Positions 23,722 to 35,365 of a DNA stretch of 64,000 nucleotides are shown here, piece by piece. This DNA comes from Coniella vitis. Taxonomy: Eukaryota > Ascomycota > Sordariomycetes > Diaporthales > Schizoparmaceae. The first letter of the stretch is position 1, and every line of letters begins with the position of its first letter. A program made the position numbers and the translations under genes. The stretch covers positions 3,348,001-3,412,000 of the forward strand of contig WUJK01000003.1 of assembly GCA_011317545.1 (NCBI GenBank), read 5' to 3'. The notes under the pieces were generated by a model that had not been told where the DNA came from, did no database searches, and worked only from the letters and a program-made list of their open reading frames with translations.

Positions 23722-25193
23722 GGTGGGCGGGCTGCGGAGTGGACTCTCGCGACGATCCAAGAAGACGAAGGGGAGTGCGCAAGCAAGGAAGCAAGCAGAC
23801 GAGGCTTTGAACGAACAATCACAATCGCGCTTGGTATTCTCAGCTATACATGCTCCTTGAAGAGGGCACAAACACGTGAAAGATAGGTTGGCAGGGACTA
23901 ATACAAGACGAGGAATGCGTGGCCTGGCCCAAAAGACACGGATGATGAGGAGGGGTTAGCGATGGGCAGGACCGCAAATTTGGTAGCATGCGCCGCGTTC
24001 TGCTTTCTGGGACAGCACAGCAAAAGCGCCAAAGCTCTGGCCCAGCAAAAGACGAGACGCAGCACGCTCCTACCCTGATGTTGGTGGAGACGCGTGCGCG
24101 CATCACTCACTGGTCAGGGTACCAAGTGCTACGTGCTAAGTACTATGTACACAGTAATCGCCTCTCCCCGGCAGGAACCTGACGGTCTTTTAGCTGAGGC
24201 CGGGGGCGGGTCTGGTTCCTGCATCCAATCAAAGGACCCGGGAGGGGCCCAGTATGTCCGATTTGGGAAAGTGGAGCTCCCGCGGCGTGTACATAGTAGC
24301 TCCAAAGCTCTCGTCTTTTCTCGAATCTTGACGCGCCGCTTGGTAACACGGAAATCCCAGTCGCTTGCAGAGGCCCCATACCATGTCCAGAGGTCGCCCA
24401 CTCAATCAGGAATCAATCTATTTGATCTCTCACGGCTCCTGCAACCACTTTGGTCCTCATGTATTTGTCTAATCAACGCCTCATTCTTGCGAAGACCACA
24501 CAACAGAAATAACCCACAAACACGGCCACTAGAATGCATGCTTCCGAGGGCCCAGGTACTCGCCACAATTGTGCCTCGTTCACTTGCTCAACCTGCCCAT
24601 TCTTATCCTCTCTTGTGCGCGCGCACTATCTTTGTCTCCCTGTCGGGGCCCTGAGACATTGTCTGGCCTGTTGCGCCGACTTGTTGTTTACCGTCTCCAC
24701 CAGGAATGAGCTGTCAATCCCACCTGCAGCTGCACGAAGGCCAATTCCTCATGTCAAATTCTGTCCGTTGCCCACAATGTGTATGATATCATGCATCCCC
24801 AACTCCTTTTCGCATCCTAATAGGTCCACAGGCCCATTAGACCCTAGACAAGCCTTGCCAGCACTCCATTAACGCCCCAATTAACACACACTACCTAGAG
24901 AATAAACTCCAAAGGAATGCAAAAGCCGTCATGTCTCATAACGCAGATCCCCTCCTAATGCCGCGACTTCAAGAAATAAAACAAAACAAAAACCTGTCGC
25001 TCTAATCAGTCAAGTAATAAAGTGACAAAAAAAAAAACACAGGCTTGGCTGCCTTGCCGAGAGAACTCTGCGCAGAAATGGCGGCATACAATCGAGCCCG
25101 CTTGGTCCCAATAACCTCCTGCTGCTGCTGCTGCTGCTGCTGCCGCCGTAACGCTCCACATCCTGATTCATCTTCTCCTCCTTGTCTTCCAAA
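23722..25193. other. Intergenic, promoter of homeobox gene and 3' flank of Polo kinase
   Basis: No gene supported. A 186-codon plus-strand frame (24094-24654) has no domain and overlaps other random frames. One TACTATGTA motif lies at 24141. A CTG triplet run at about 25119-25142 lies within the likely 3' UTR of the Polo-kinase gene, so its transcript would carry CAG repeats. Confidence 0.5.
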
Positions 25194-28100
25194 CTAGCCC
25201 TTCCGGCTATCTGCACTCTTCCGGTTTTCGTCTATGTTTTCGAGTAGCACCGTTGGGTTCCTTATGTCCACCCATACGGCGTGTCGTGAGTCACCTCCAC
25301 GTGCTCCAACCGTAACCCACACGTGCTTCGCAACCACTTCAACGTGCTTGGTCTGCCTGACTCCGTCCCATTTGAGTCGGCCTTCACGGCTCATGTCGCT
25401 CACACCAATCCCTCCGTTTCTCACCCACTCCTTGACAATCTTGTGCATGAACTTGACCTTGTCGCGGAACCCATTAGCATCAGGGATGCCCTGTGACTCA
25501 CTGCGAATCTCGGGTCGGTATCGGCCCGCCTGACTTGCTGCCACCGAGGTCGTGTTGGATAGAGTAAAGTTGAGCAGCGTTTGCAGAGGATAACTCAAGA
25601 CGGCGCGGTTGTCGAGCGATGACTCGTCTAGTTCCCCTGTTTCTGCGAGGTGATGCGCAGCCTCCTCGGAGAGATGCCAAAAGTGACACCACTTGCCTGT
25701 CGAATCGAGGACAACCTTGGTGTGGTCGGGAAAGTTAAACTATTACCATGAATTAGCATTCATGTCGCGTTGAAGACATATGTTTTACAAGAAGTAGTCC
25801 TCTGTTTACCTGAATATGTCCGTCGCAAAAGTACCACACACCAACGTCCCCAAACCTCTGATAGAAGGTGACGAGATCTGCGGGCTCTCCTGTGCTCGGT
25901 GCAAACATGTCAATGTCTTTTGGATCCCGAGCATATTGAAGCATGTAGTTTGCAAACTTTTTCCAGAGAACGATTCTTTCCCGCTTTCGGTGTGTCCACA
26001 AGTCGCGCCCCGGACCAAGCTTGTTGCAGGTTCCATCTGCGTTCACAGAAACTCTAAACTCCCTGGGATCGACTGCGGCTCGGCTGACGCCCTCTTGGCC
26101 ATGCAGCTCATAAAAGTAAATGGTGTTGGTCATCGGTACGATTTGCTGTCTGTCCGGGTACGAGGTGTCATATCTGCGAGAGATGTGCTTTTCGGTGCCG
26201 TGGACAAGGAGGTAGGTTGGCGGAAGCACAGCGTCCTCATCACCTAGAGGGCCCACAACATGGTTCAATATGCATCCAGCACTGCCATCGTTGAGAATGT
26301 AGCCAATGCCGAACTTATTACTATAATCGACCCACTTGACAACAACTTTGGGAACCTCCGGCTCCTTATCTTGCGCTAAGATGTAAGCTTGAGAGCGTGC
26401 CTTCAGGGCTCTCTCAAGTTCCGCTTCCAGTCTCCGAAGCCTGTACAGAACCATATCCGGTTGGGTATCGTCCAGCTGCTCCACTACCTCATCAGGACCA
26501 AATAGCGTTGTCATTCTCGGTTCAGTGGGTTCCTCGTCAGCGAGAAGCTCCTTGAGAATTTCGGCAGTCTCCTTCTGTCTGGACTTTGTGACTGTCAGGT
26601 TCGTTGCTGCTGATCTCGTGGGCGGTTGCGTTCTGGTTGTGCGAATTGGCGCGCGTACCACTTTCTCGTGACCTTGCACTGACAAAGCGCCACTCGTCGT
26701 CAAGGGTCTCTCCTTGGTCGAAACACTGTCTCGCCCGGTGCTAGGCCTCGTCGGCGCGGTGCTCATAGATGCTTGGAACTGGGATGGGGTAACGACATTT
26801 CTGGGCTTGTTTGCAGCCCTCTGTTGAGCTGCAAAGCTTTGAGGCGGTGCTCTCAGAAGTCCAGAAGAAGTCTTGGTTGTAAGAGGTGGTTCAATAATAA
26901 GTGCCTCGGTTTTGTTGCAGAGGTTTGACACAAGGCCGGGGCCCTTGAGCGCATATCTTTCTCTTCGAATTTCTCGGTAGGGTCGATACACAACATCCGG
27001 AGCCAAAGGGATCTTTGGTGTCAATCCATGTTTCTCCTCTGACGCGATTTCCTTCCAGATCGCCAACTTTATCACCCGGGGCTCATGGTGCCATGGTCCA
27101 ATGTTGCATTCCTCGCACAAGATCCGGAGGTTCTTGGTAGACAGGTCGCGCAATTTAGGCTGGTCGCAAGCATCGTAGAAAATCTCTTGATGAGGTGCAG
27201 TGTCTCTGAGCTTCATGGTGATATCCGCCGTTGATGGCACGTATCCAGCAGTGAAGAAAGGGTGCTGCACAATGAGGTCAGGATCCGGTCTCTTATCTGC
27301 GTCGACAAGCATCGATGATACCACCCCCTTCGCTTCTGGGCTGATGATTCGCTTCTCGTTCGAAGGCCAGTCATATTCTCGTTCCCGTGCCCGTCGGTAA
27401 ATCTCATCCGTGGTTGATGACTGAAATGGAGGCTTCGTCGTGAGCATGGCAAATCTGCATAAGAGTTAGTACACACTGAGGCCACCAGATAACGACGCAT
27501 TGAGGGCGGGGACAGGGACAATGCTAAACGAACATGATGATTCCAAGACTCCAGATATCGACCATATGGTCGTGGCCGCTTCTGCCCTTTTGAAGGATCT
27601 CGGGCGCAATGTAATTGGGGGTGCCACACAGTGTCGTTCTTCTGATAGTGTGCATGTCATTTCCAGTCACAACAAGAGCAGCTAGGCCGAAGTCGCCAAC
27701 CTTGGCATTCATGTGCTTATCCAGAAAAATGTTGCCCATTTTCAGATCACGGTGTATAATGCCCTTCTGGTGCATGTACTTGATCGCGCCGGCAATTTGT
27801 ATGGTATAGAAACGCACCTCGGCCTCTGTCAGACCTTTTCTTTTCTTGACCATCTCCATGAGCGAACCATTTGAACAGAGCTCCAAGGTAAGGTATGTGC
27901 AGTTTTCGAAGGTGAAGGCGCGATGGAATTGTACAATGTTCTGATGATCCATCTTGGAATGGATTTGCAATTCGGTTTGAAACTAAGCGCATGTTAGTGG
28001 AAATGGTCGATATTTGAAATGTCTGCTTGGGAGATGACGGACCTTCTGTTGCATTTTCAATGGCATTTGGCTCTTGACAATTTTCAGAGCATATCTCTTG

Positions 28101-28363
28101 CCAGTGTCGCCAAGTTTGGCATCGTAGCATATGGCAAAGCCACCTTTTCCCAAAAGTCTGCCAACCTGGTAGACGGCGCCATTCTTGCGATCGGAGCTCG
28201 GTGGCTCCGTGACCTCAGATGGCGGGGGGGGTGGGTGGTCCTTCTCCTTGCTGGCTTTAAGCTGTGCTGCGGCCTTCGCCTTGAGATCGGTGGTGCGTTT
28301 CGGAAGGGCATTAACATCTCGGGGGGACAAAGCCTCCAGGTCATTGCCGCCTCTGGCAGCCAT
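25194..28363 (-). CDS. Polo-like kinase (Cdc5/PlkA type)
   Basis: Four exons: 28363-28043, 27982-27534, 27454-25810, 25739-25194; introns of 60, 79 and 70 bp; product 986 residues. Polo kinases drive mitotic entry, spindle function and cytokinesis at spindle poles, kinetochores and septa. The kinase domain (about 65-325) has the glycine loop GKGGFA at 72-77, Lys94, HRD at 184-186, DFG at 204-206 and the T-loop RRTTLCGTPNY, where Thr224 corresponds to the activating Thr of human PLK1. A disordered linker of about 300 residues follows. The polo-box domain begins around KWVDYSNK at 630 (the PLK1 Trp414 position) and its second box keeps the phosphopeptide pincer, His811 and Lys813, in FNFPDHTKVVL. 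Exon 4 supplies that pincer. The ATG at 28363 is chosen because the further upstream frame begins only with TTG. Divergent from the OPA3-family gene. Confidence 0.95.
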
Positions 28364-29417
28364 TACAATGGAGTTGCTCGAGTTTGAGCCGTGCAACTCT
28401 CAAGTTGGTTTGGTGGGTGGTAGGTCTTGGTAACCGAAAGCAACGTTGTCTGCATGTAGAAGCAATTGGCAAAGCAATGTAAGAGTCGAAGGTGGCACTG
28501 CACGAGGCAGGCCTATAAGGGTACGGTGAGGATGCTATGCCGTTCTGCCAGTAGGTCGTCGCTAGAGTTGTAGGAGGTTTGGTTAGTTCTTGTACAGAGT
28601 TATGATGTTGGCAAGTGGATGTCTTGCAATTGACTGGAAGAGCTGCAGATTAGGGGTGTTGTTCCAGGACGTTGCTTATTTGCAAGGTCGGAAAGATGGC
28701 TTCCGTCGAGGCAGCGATGCGCCCGAAGCGGTAGGATGTGGCTGGGCAACAGGAACCGTTACTAGTGCCAAGTCGGCAGTAGTAAAGAAATAGCATGGGA
28801 GGCATAGTAAACTTACACGCAAGAAACTGGAGGGAATCGCGCGAAAACAGCAAGTGCGCAGCAAGACTCCTCGAGAAGTGGGAAAGACCCAGCAGCCGTT
28901 GTCATGGCACAGATGTGGTGTGGCATAAGTGAAAGGCAAAGCGCAGCCTCGAAATCGGCTTTTCGCTGAAAGAGGCAGAAGCTTGTTGTCTCATTTCCCG
29001 GGCAACAGGATTGCCGGGGTCTGGGCTTGGGAACCAGCACTACCCTTGCTGGTCGCCATGTCAGATGCAGAAAAACAACAGTGACTACAGCCCCAGCCCC
29101 AGGTACCCACTCGCTGCCATTGGCCCAGCACTGGAATTTGAGCCTTGAAGCATAACTGTTACCAACGACATCATTTGAGGTTGACTCGGAGCATCAGCAT
29201 AAGTCCCGATTGCCCGCACACAAGGCCACTATATCGATGGTCGCTGTGGCCGATTAGCGCTGCTTACATGCAATAGGCTTAGGATTAAGTGTGTGAAGTC
29301 GCGAAGCTCCTTCCACATCCCCGATCTGAACGGAATCTCCGGAGCGAACATCCCCCACCTGTGACCCGACCCGTGGCCGTCTTCCCTAAAACACTCTATC
29401 TGGACGTCACACACACA
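28364..29417. promoter_or_regulatory. Divergent intergenic region, Polo kinase and OPA3 genes
   Basis: A 1054-bp interval between two divergently oriented start codons that must contain both promoters. Two AGCAACGT/CCAAC-type and CAAT-like elements are present but no recognised factor site can be assigned. Open frames are short and not conserved in appearance. Confidence 0.5.
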
Positions 29418-30130
29418 ATGGTTCCTCTCCCCCTTTTCAAGCTTGCATCTTTATTCGTCAGGCATGTGTCCAAATATGGAGCGGTAAGAGCGCCAAACGC
29501 CATGATTCGGCCATCGAATGCGATCATGCTGACTGAAATGAACAGAACCGCATCAAGGCGCAAGCCCACGAACACCCTCGCTTTCGAGATTTTGCAGCCA
29601 AATATGGTCAGATGATACATCAGCTAAATATGCGACTGAACGTTGCTTTACTGAGGAACTCGGAAGCCGAGCTGAGAGCGAAAGAAAAGGCCGAAGCCCC
29701 CACGGTTAAGACAAAAGAGCAATTGGAAAAAGAGGAACAATTACGGGCCAAATACGGCGTATTGCCCAAGAACTCGCATCCATCAAGGATATTAACGGGG
29801 ATAAGTGTGTGGAAACGAAAATTTAAGCCTCTGCCCGAAGCCAAAGCAGTTGATCTCTTTGCGGATGTCATTGGGGATGGCTTCATCCTCTTCGTGGCTG
29901 CCGTTCTCATCATCTACGAGACGTGGCGGTCGTCGAGTAAGCCGGATGCCAATAAGGAGAAGATTGAGGCTCTGGCAAAGAAATTCGAGGAGTTGCAACA
30001 AAGGGAACAAGAGCATGAGGAGGAGGAACGACGGCAGCGAAGTAGGATTTTGCAGCTTGAAGAAGTCCTTCGAAATTACAAGGACCCTGCGACGAAACAA
30101 CCGTTACTCCCTTCACCGACTCCAGCATGA
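29418..30130 (+). CDS. OPA3-family mitochondrial protein
   Basis: Two exons, 29418-29483 and 29546-30130, joined in phase 0 over a 62-bp GTAAGA...ACAG intron; product 216 residues. The N terminus MVPLPLFKLASLFVRHVSKYGA is encoded by exon 1 and, with the exon 2 start NRIKAQAHEHPRFRDFAAKYG, forms the hallmark of the OPA3 family. A hydrophobic helix (GDGFILFVAAVLIIYETW, about residues 130-150) and a C-terminal coiled coil rich in E, Q and R follow. Human OPA3 is a mitochondrial membrane protein linked to lipid metabolism and optic atrophy; the yeast relative is Ygr035/Opa3-like. The molecular function is not settled, so only family and probable location are claimed. Confidence 0.92.
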
Positions 30131-31193
30131 TACTCACGGCTGGAACTTGAGTCGACGGCTTGTTATACACACGCTGAACACACTGTTTGGGGACTAAGGC
30201 AGCAAAGTAACACCGCGAAAGGTGGCAGCAGTCCCATTTCTGAAGACGTTGATGTTTCGTGGCAGCCATCCACACAAGTTATTTGCTAGGAGATGCTTAA
30301 GCTGACCACCGGAAGCACGCTGCCACTCCAGTGCCGTCGCGCTCCAATAGCATCAGCAACTGCCAGAATGCTGTCTTTTGTTCAGCCTTGCGCAAAACGA
30401 CACCAGCTAAATCTCCTAAATACCAAATTCTCCGCTTCAGAAAGTTCACTGCAAGCAACAAGAACGAAAAATAACAGGTGAGCATGAAATTGAAGTCCAC
30501 TCACATTAGAAACGATCACATACGAGAATCCCCCATCGTAATCCGACATGTGACTTGATAAACTGGAGACTGGGACCAGGCGACCTAGTAGTCACAAGCA
30601 TGGAAAGGTTGTGTTTGTATTTCTTTCACGATCTATGAGAACTGTCAAGGAAGTATGGAGCGCAGCTGTGCCGGTTTTTAAGTATTCTTGAAAGCGACAG
30701 AGCTCCTGGTGATTTTCGATACTGTGAACTCGAAGGATTTTGACGTTGAACGACTCGACACCTGGCAATTACGGAAGGACCAAGTATGCTGATGCACCTC
30801 CGTCCACTCAATGATTGGGGAAGGGGAAGGCGCCAGGCACTCACTGATCGCATCGCTACCTAGGTAGACAAAAATGTTGCTCTCTTAGAAGAGGGCATTG
30901 AGACCGGGACATCTCGGCTGCAACTGCTCGTACGTCAGGGAAAGCTCCATTGGAAGACAGTCTCTTCCCTGTTTGGACTCTACCAAAAAAAAATATCAAT
31001 CTCACAGGCTTGCATCCAACAGCAAGTGAAGCTGCATGATGTGCATCAGTGCTAGAGCTTGATCACATGCCCATGCATTTTATCACACAGTGTAAAGGCA
31101 TCCTCGAAAGCCCGATTCAATATGTTCTGCACAGCTCTTCGCAGACGCAAGCAATGGGCACCAGCTGTCCCTCACCTGCTCCGATTTGAGAAA
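30131..31193. other. Intergenic
   Basis: No gene seen. One TACCTAGGTA palindrome lies at 30857-30866. The right end is the promoter of the gene at 31194. Confidence 0.5.
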
Positions 31194-31925
31194 ATGAGAT
31201 TCAGAGGTAGGGAACCCCGCGAATCAGGACCGTCAGCATACCAGTCAACATGAACGGGAGCTTAAGCTCACTCCACTGCAGAGAGCAAACTAGACACACA
31301 CGATGTGAATCTGCCCCTGCCTAGTACACACCCAGGCCAACGTTACCTGCGTTTTGTTCTCCTCTCGACCTCCGACGGAGACTCGGGTTACAGACACCAG
31401 CGCATAGATCGTCTGTACCACCTGTCAGCAGGAAGCGATGCTGCCATCATATGGCTGCTCGATGATGGAGGCCATTCTTTCTCTTTCGAGCAATTCCAAA
31501 CTGAGTGTGTAACTCCGCTTCCAGCTACCGATATGGCAACTGCTGATGCGTACGATGACAGGTTAGCCGACGAGATCGACGTTCCACTGATCCCTTTGCA
31601 AAGTATCGAAGACCTACCAGCCACCCTCGCTCGATTCCACCGAGCTTTCCTCAAGGCCAACTTATCCACTCGACATCCACAAGCACAGGTATCAGGTACG
31701 GGTCCCGCACAAGCACTCCTTCCGTACTGCGCGGTTTCGCCCCCTCTCACTGAGCACAAGGTACATATCCTGAGCGATGTGACTGTTGGTCTCGCAGACC
31801 TTGCCAACAGGGTCAACACCAGAGAAGGAAGAGCCGAAATTGCACGATACGTTGAACAAAGAGATGCGAGTCGCATCATCGGCTTCTGGTCCCATGAGTA
31901 CGTTTTCGATCATGTCTATAAATAG
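31194..31925 (+). CDS. Conserved fungal protein of unknown function
   Basis: The main exon is open to 31925 and encodes a compact globular protein: YLRFVLLST then an alternating hydrophobic core (AAIIWLLDD), PLIPLQSIEDLPATLARFHRAFL, ILSDVTVGLADLA, and a C terminus GFWSHEYVFD. That frame has no ATG at its left edge. I propose a first exon from ATG 31194 to 31206, a 75-bp intron (GTAGGG...CTGCAG, 31207-31281) and a second exon 31282-31925, giving 218 residues; the same frame has earlier ATGs at 31122 and 31059. Filamentous fungi carry hypothetical proteins with the same layout (hydrophobic strand, 'IP.LPxxLPxxL' segment, terminal 'FW.EEW'); this is from memory. No catalytic motif is visible and no function is assigned. 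Confidence 0.6.
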
Positions 31926-34900
31926 GTCAAGAAAGTTGGTGCCCCTGCACATGATCATGCGAATGCTATCTCGAGGGCTAGATATGGACGAACTCGCAGC
32001 TGTCTTGGCGAGTTTGATTGGCTTGAAGCGGATGATGCTGCCTCGGATATTTGCCTCATGGGCTCTCAGGTTGGCAAGCCCCATTGTGCAGATCCGCCAT
32101 CAAGTTGTCACTGGCGAGGATAAGCTGGAGCATGGTACGATGTAAGGTATTAGCCTCAGATATCACACTGCAACCCCGTGAAGAAGCTGATTCATAGCAC
32201 GTGTAGGGCCGGGGTCAAGGACATTTTGGGTGTGAACCGATGTTGTAGCTATTTTAAGCACGACTGATATCGATATTGTCGTCCAAGAGCTATTAGTGCG
32301 GAAGATCCGCCACAATGCATAATCTCTGCCTGCGAATCCGATCGATGTCCAATTGAAAATGGAGGACCAGGCAATCTGTGAAGTCTTGTTGAGCCCAACG
32401 GACCCCGCATTGGAGGGTTTCTTTGTTCAGATGATCCCTGTGTGTTATTCCGGAGGAGGCTCGAGACAGAGATTTCGACTTCGCAGGAAGCTCCATGCAG
32501 TCCTTTACTGGACACTGCTGTACTCTGCCTTCGGTGTCTCCGGCCATTTCTAGGATCTTGTTCGTGTAGACGAACTTGTGGACCAGCAATAAGTCCATCA
32601 AGCCCAATACTTGCCTTTATCTTGGCTAGAAGGGTAGACGACTATGTAGGTTCGAGTTTGATGATCTTATAGGTTCCGGCAAGTCTGCATTGGAAGCTAA
32701 AAATAGCCAGCACAATACATCAAGTAGACTTGTTTTTCTACCTTGCATACACATGGTTGTATTGCGTGTAACATCACAGTCATTCTTTTGCTTTTCTTCC
32801 TGCATGTAGAAGTACTATGTAATAGCATCTGATTGGGAAGGTTCTGTCATTGCGACAGGATGTTTCCGTTCGACGGTCACTGCCTGGCTGGCCATTGCCG
32901 TTTACTTTGTACTATGTAATCTGCCTCGGTAGGCATACGATAAAATCAATGACGCTTTGCCGACACAGGCAGAGAATGCTGATGGGTGGTTGGGAAGACG
33001 AGCGTATTATTCCCACCGGGATACCAACAAAGGTAGGAACCGCGGTGGTAGAGGCTGGGTGGTTACGTATTCTCTACAAAATCTGTCGCTGACTACCTAG
33101 GTAATCTACAGAAGTTTTGAGGAAAGTACGAAGTCAGAGGCTTCCAAACGATAAATCTGCGAAGAAGATGAGGAGGAGATGGGAGTTCAGCACTGAGGAC
33201 TGGTCACCTAACCCCCTTCGGGAAAAAAGAAAAAAAGAAAAAACCAATTGATGCCTGTCCATATTTGTACCGTCTTTCCATCAGAGGACTGCTCCTTGGC
33301 GAGCAAAGTCTTTCCAACCGATTCGACTTCGAGAAGCAAATACAGAAAGTAACGTTTCTCAGTAACAACGGTGAAGAATACATCGTCAAAGTCCTTGTGC
33401 TGGCAGTCACATGGCATGTAGCAATTCTGCGGTGACGACTCGCAGTCACTCCGCAGAGTGCAGGGTAGCAAAGAAAGGAGATGAGGTTGACAGGCGAGCA
33501 CTGATTGGCCCATAAGCTTAGCAGCCCAAAGCATTGAAGTACTATGTATGCACTACGTACTATCTAGGTGGCACACGGTTCCCGCAAGCCCGATGTTATT
33601 ACTAACGCTCTTGTGCCAATGAGCGTTGTGCTGCAAGCGCTGGGTGCCCGTTGCCTTTTTGAAGCACAACCCCACTTTTGTGGGTGGTATCAACGACAGC
33701 CGAGGGGAAGGGTGGGGAAATGCTTTTGAGATCTTTTTCTGCACGATTACTACGTATGGGGGCACGGTCAATGCAAAGAAGAAGTCTAACAACGCTTCTG
33801 AATGGTACGACTCGTGGGAGACTTGGAGGGCGGTCTGTGACAGAATGTGCTTTGTGGCTTGGGTATCTTCGTACATAGTACGTTTACACGGTACGCATTA
33901 CTGAGTGCTCCACCGGGAAATTCAGTTGCTAGTGAATTAAGCTGCTGCTTACTCGATTCGCGACTAGGGCTTCTTGGTTGAAAATGCAAATCGCGTGATT
34001 GTCTGTTGGTATCGGTGTGGTGTGATGAGATAACCGTGCCAAAGGATATACTAGGATTGCAACTGTTGTGTGTCCAGGAGAACGAATATGAGCTTCGTGG
34101 GCCTCTACTTTATTAGTACGGCTTGCGATGGCTACAGCCACAGTCTTTGCTTGTGTGCTTGTGGCCATCAGGCTGGCACAGCACACACACATGTGGTCTA
34201 CTCATTGGGCCTGTCACACGCTAGCTTGGAAAAGCGCTTTGCACTATTGAACGGAGAAGTGTGCGGCTTATGATTTGCAGTTTGTACAGAAAAAACAGTT
34301 GCAGAAATATCAGGATATGTACTAGGTGTTGTTGTCGTCGCTGTTGTTATTGATGGTGATCTTGCTTGGGACCAGCTCGCGCTTATGTTTGGAGATGGGC
34401 TTTTGATTGGCTTGGGGCACAATTTCAGTTGCGAACTTTTATGTACCGTATATATACTACCTAGTATGATCACCAGCCGCATCGAGGTAGCCTCTCTCCA
34501 TACAATACTATGTACATACTCTGTAGTATTGAATGACACCGGGTAGATGGATCTTTTTAGCCCACCCCGGACTGAAGGCGGCATTGACATTTCATTTTTG
34601 AACGAACAGTCAAGTATGTACCCTGTGGTGAATTTACGAGTATCGAATGGATGGGACGTTTACCATGTACCATGGTACAGCAACACTTGACGGCGTCCGC
34701 GCAACAGGATCGGGCGCTTAATACTTGCCAGCTTTGCATCCTTGGCAGCACCACGTTGCGCAAAGCCATTGCGTCTGGCGCTGATGCAGACTTGGAGCGA
34801 AATCAAGAGCAGAGTGCAGGTTGGCATCTCTGTTATCGAAATTTGGAGGGAGGGGTGGGCAGAGGGAAGAAGGAGGGGGTCTCACTCAACCAGACCTGCT

Positions 34901-34950
34901 TCTCTTGGCCTATGGCCCGGCCTGGCTTGTTCCATGCAAAAGCAGTTGCA
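31926..34950. other. Intergenic, motif-rich, no supported gene
   Basis: No gene could be supported on either strand. A helical frame follows the previous gene (31966-32145, LDMDELAAVLASLIGLKRMML...) but has no start or splice link. Five TACTATGTA/TACATAGTA motifs fall at 32813, 32910, 33540, 33872 and 34506, and a TACCTAGGTA palindrome at 33094. Confidence 0.45.
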
Positions 34951-34953
34951 GCC

Positions 34954-34983
34954 CAGCCCTGGTCAGCCCTGGTCAGTCCTGGT
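34954..34983. repeat. Three 10-bp tandem units (CAGCCCTGGT)
   Basis: CAGCCCTGGT occurs twice in perfect tandem and a third time with one change (CAGTCCTGGT). It lies at the left edge of a GC-rich block and just ahead of the CCAAT cluster. Confidence 0.8.
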
Positions 34984-35021
34984 CCACCCCCGCCCCTGGC
35001 CTCGGCCCGTCCGCCACGCTG

Positions 35022-35246
35022 ATTGGGTGGGCGTGCTCCGTAGCCGCCAGGCTGCGGACCCACTCTGTTTGCTGCTGCCAATCAGCCAAGGCCGCTATCA
35101 CGGTGTGCCGCTTCCCATCACATTGCAAGGTGCCTACCCGCAGCCAATATCGACGTCGGACGTCGGTACGTCCAATCAGCGGCCCATGCTGCTTGCCGCT
35201 GTGGCCAATTCGGCGTGTCTGCAGCCTCAATCGCCTTGGTGATTGG
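35022..35246. promoter_or_regulatory. Cluster of six CCAAT boxes
   Basis: CCAAT pentamers occur at 35078, 35144, 35172 and 35205 on the plus strand and as ATTGG at 35022 and 35242. Four of the six extend to the preferred CCAATCA form (35022, 35078, 35172, 35242). The CCAAT-binding complex (Hap2/3/5, with HapX in filamentous fungi) recognises this sequence. The segment is GC-rich and lies 1.6 kb upstream of the next plus-strand gene, so it looks like a promoter core whose transcript I cannot identify; a long leader for the 36872 gene or a noncoding transcript are both possible. Confidence 0.55.
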
Positions 35247-35277
35247 GTCTCCATTTGGTAGGCTCGCGGCGTAGGGC

Positions 35278-35365
35278 AGGGCAGCAAGCAGGGCAGCAAG
35301 CAACAAGTCAGCAAACGGGCCAAACGAGCCAAACAAGCCAGCCAGCGAGCCAGCCAGCGAACAGC
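35278..35365. repeat. Imperfect GCCA/GCAA repeat array
   Basis: A run of short related units (GGCAGCAAGCA, GCCAAACGA, GCCAAACAA) ends in two perfect 12-bp copies of GCCAGCCAGCGA at 35337-35348 and 35349-35360. It is directly downstream of the CCAAT cluster. Confidence 0.7.

Noticed and set aside
24094..24654. 186-codon plus-strand frame
   Set aside because: No domain or codon pattern of a real gene; lies in the promoter region of the homeobox gene.
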